A DNA stretch of 62,283 bases from Hyphomonadaceae bacterium UBA2389 (GTDB taxonomy: Bacteria > Pseudomonadota > Alphaproteobacteria > Caulobacterales > Aquidulcibacteraceae). Positions 61,590 through 62,283 of this stretch are shown in pieces. A program made the translations under genes and the position numbers. The DNA lies in assembly GCA_002343395.1 (NCBI GenBank), contig DDSN01000121.1, positions 1,393-63,675 of the forward strand, given 5' to 3'. How positions within the stretch are numbered: the first letter of the stretch is position 1; each line of letters begins with the position of its first letter. The notes beneath the pieces are model-generated. The model was given only the letters and a program-made list of their open reading frames with translations, ran no database searches and was not told where the DNA came from.

Positions 61590-61758
61590 CCCGTTTATGC
61601 CCCTCGTGCAGTCTTTCCGCAGCCTTCGCCTCGGCCTTGGATTTAACTTTCTCGGCCTTGCTTCGTCCAAAAGCAGCGCGGCTCGCGGCCGCCTGTGCTT
61701 CGGCGGCCGCCCGCGCTTTAGCCTTCCTGGCCTGGCGGAGATTGGTCACATCACCCAT
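61558..61758 (-). CDS. DUF4169-family small protein
   Basis: A 66-residue, highly charged, Ala/Lys/Arg-rich, probably helical protein beginning MGDVTNLRQARKAKARAAAE and continuing with ASRAAFGRSKAEK, the DUF4169 signature. ATG 61758 has AGGAG five bases upstream; GTG 61764 is two codons earlier. It overlaps the RHH gene and lies 90 bases downstream of fumC on the same strand. Function unknown. Confidence 0.85.
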   Translation of the reverse strand: MGDVTNLRQARKAKARAAAEAQAAASRAAFGRSKAEKVKSKAEAKAAERLHEGHKRDGQRRSDSGD

Positions 61759-61848
61759 TTCCACTCCTGGCGAAGTTAGTGGAGCCTAATTCGGCCGTAT
61801 GCGGATTGATCGAAGTCAGATCAGCTCTGAAATCGCGCCCTCGGGGGG

Positions 61849-62283
61849 TCACCCGGGCCCGATCATGTGCTCGGGGCGCACGATGGCGTCGAAATCCTCG
61901 GCCGGGATGCCGTCCTTCAGGGCTTCATCGCGCAAAGTCGTTCCGTTCTTATGGGCGGTCTTGGCGATTTTCGCCGCGCGATCATAGCCGTACTTCGGCG
62001 CTAGCGCCGTGACCAGCATGAGCGAGCGATCGAGATTGGCTTTGATATTGTCTTCTCGCGCCTGCATGCCCGCGACGCAATTATCAGCGAAGCTGACGGC
62101 GGCGTCCGCCAAGAGGCGGGTCGACTGCCAGAAGTTGTAGGCCATGACCGGGTTAAACACGTTGAGTTCGAAGTGGCCGCTTGCTCCCGCGAAGGTGATG
62201 GCGGCGTGATTTCCAAACACCTGGCAGCACACCATGGTCAGCGCCTCGCACTGGGTCGGGTTCACCTTGCCCGGCATGATCGA
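61849..62283 (-). CDS. fumC: class II fumarate hydratase, 3' part only
   Basis: Interconverts fumarate and malate in the TCA cycle. The window edge cuts the gene; the last 144 or so residues are present. They start in the signature loop SIMPGKVNPTQCEAL that carries the catalytic Ser. MVCCQVFGNHAAITFAGASGHFELNVFNPVMAYN and LVTALAPKYGYDRAAKIAKTAHKNGTTLRDEAL follow, all typical of FumC. The stop is at 61849-61851. DUF4169 and RHH genes follow on the same strand. Confidence 0.95.
   Translation of the reverse strand, partial: SIMPGKVNPTQCEALTMVCCQVFGNHAAITFAGASGHFELNVFNPVMAYNFWQSTRLLADAAVSFADNCVAGMQAREDNIKANLDRSLMLVTALAPKYGYDRAAKIAKTAHKNGTTLRDEALKDGIPAEDFDAIVRPEHMIGPG

Noticed and set aside
1..62283. 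tRNA, rRNA, CRISPR arrays, insertion sequences, prophage or integrase genes
   Set aside because: No cloverleaf or rRNA-like sequence, no spaced direct repeats, and no transposase, integrase or phage structural protein was recognised on either strand.

Overview
The window is GC-rich, densely coded chromosomal DNA without rRNA, tRNA, insertion sequences, phage genes or CRISPR arrays that I could recognise. Gene content points to an alphaproteobacterium, probably near Caulobacterales/Hyphomonadaceae: three large TonB-dependent receptors, a tryptophan-halogenase-like protein beside a receptor and glycoside hydrolases, the RHH/DUF4169/fumC neighbourhood, GPH- and FucP-type sugar transporters, and frequent GTG/TTG starts. 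The taxonomic call is inference.

Layout. (1) 1-7942: end of a beta-carbonic anhydrase, mobA, then divergent nrdJ (B12-dependent ribonucleotide reductase) and a tight operon ric-moaD-tauE/safE-moaE-moaB-moaC-moeA for Fe-S repair and molybdenum cofactor synthesis. An FNR/NnrR-like site lies between nrdJ and ric. (2) 8314-11208: GST-like protein, HD-domain protein, MAPEG protein, GlxA-type regulator. (3) 11413-32796: L-rhamnose/rhamnoside utilisation. It holds a TonB receptor, an exported RidA protein, a rhamnulose-1-phosphate aldolase/dehydrogenase fusion, a GH78 rhamnosidase, a DeoR regulator, an aldo/keto reductase, a GPH transporter, an HSL-type hydrolase, a second class II aldolase, rhamnose isomerase, a kinase, an FMN lactate-type dehydrogenase, a PhyH dioxygenase, a second TonB receptor and a MarR regulator. 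(4) 32869-34568: exported M19 dipeptidase and a second exported RidA-like protein. (5) 34741-48048: a probable beta-glucan/glucoside locus with TonB receptor, GH3 and GH30 lipoproteins, a halogenase-like flavoprotein, EEP and SGNH hydrolases, LacI regulator, FucP/GluP-type transporter and glucokinase. Three copies of a TTGACAG-type palindrome sit at its promoters and probably mark the LacI regulon. (6) 48061-51776: Tat-exported PLP-fold protein, Tat-exported aldonolactone oxidase and cytochrome c lipoprotein, divergent from a TetR regulator with a palindrome between them. (7) 51778-59171: ilvE, an in-frame DnaG-LeuB chimera, a SIMPL protein, a GST, a DUF3617 lipoprotein and a UvrD/PcrA helicase. 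(8) 59420-61339: two adjacent, recently duplicated membrane TIR proteins with different C-terminal modules. (9) 61341-62283: RHH protein, DUF4169 protein and the 3' part of fumC.

How the genes work together. In the rhamnose block, outer-membrane uptake and GH78 cleavage would supply rhamnose. The isomerase, kinase and aldolase would then give dihydroxyacetone phosphate and lactaldehyde, and the dehydrogenase domain and the LldD-like enzyme would carry the C3 product towards pyruvate. In the glucan block, surface or periplasmic GH30/GH3 lipoproteins would release glucose for the MFS carrier and glucokinase under one LacI repressor. The two items most worth checking are the DnaG-LeuB chimera (a real rearrangement or a misassembly) and the paired TIR membrane proteins (a possible defence or signalling module with no described equivalent that I recognise).
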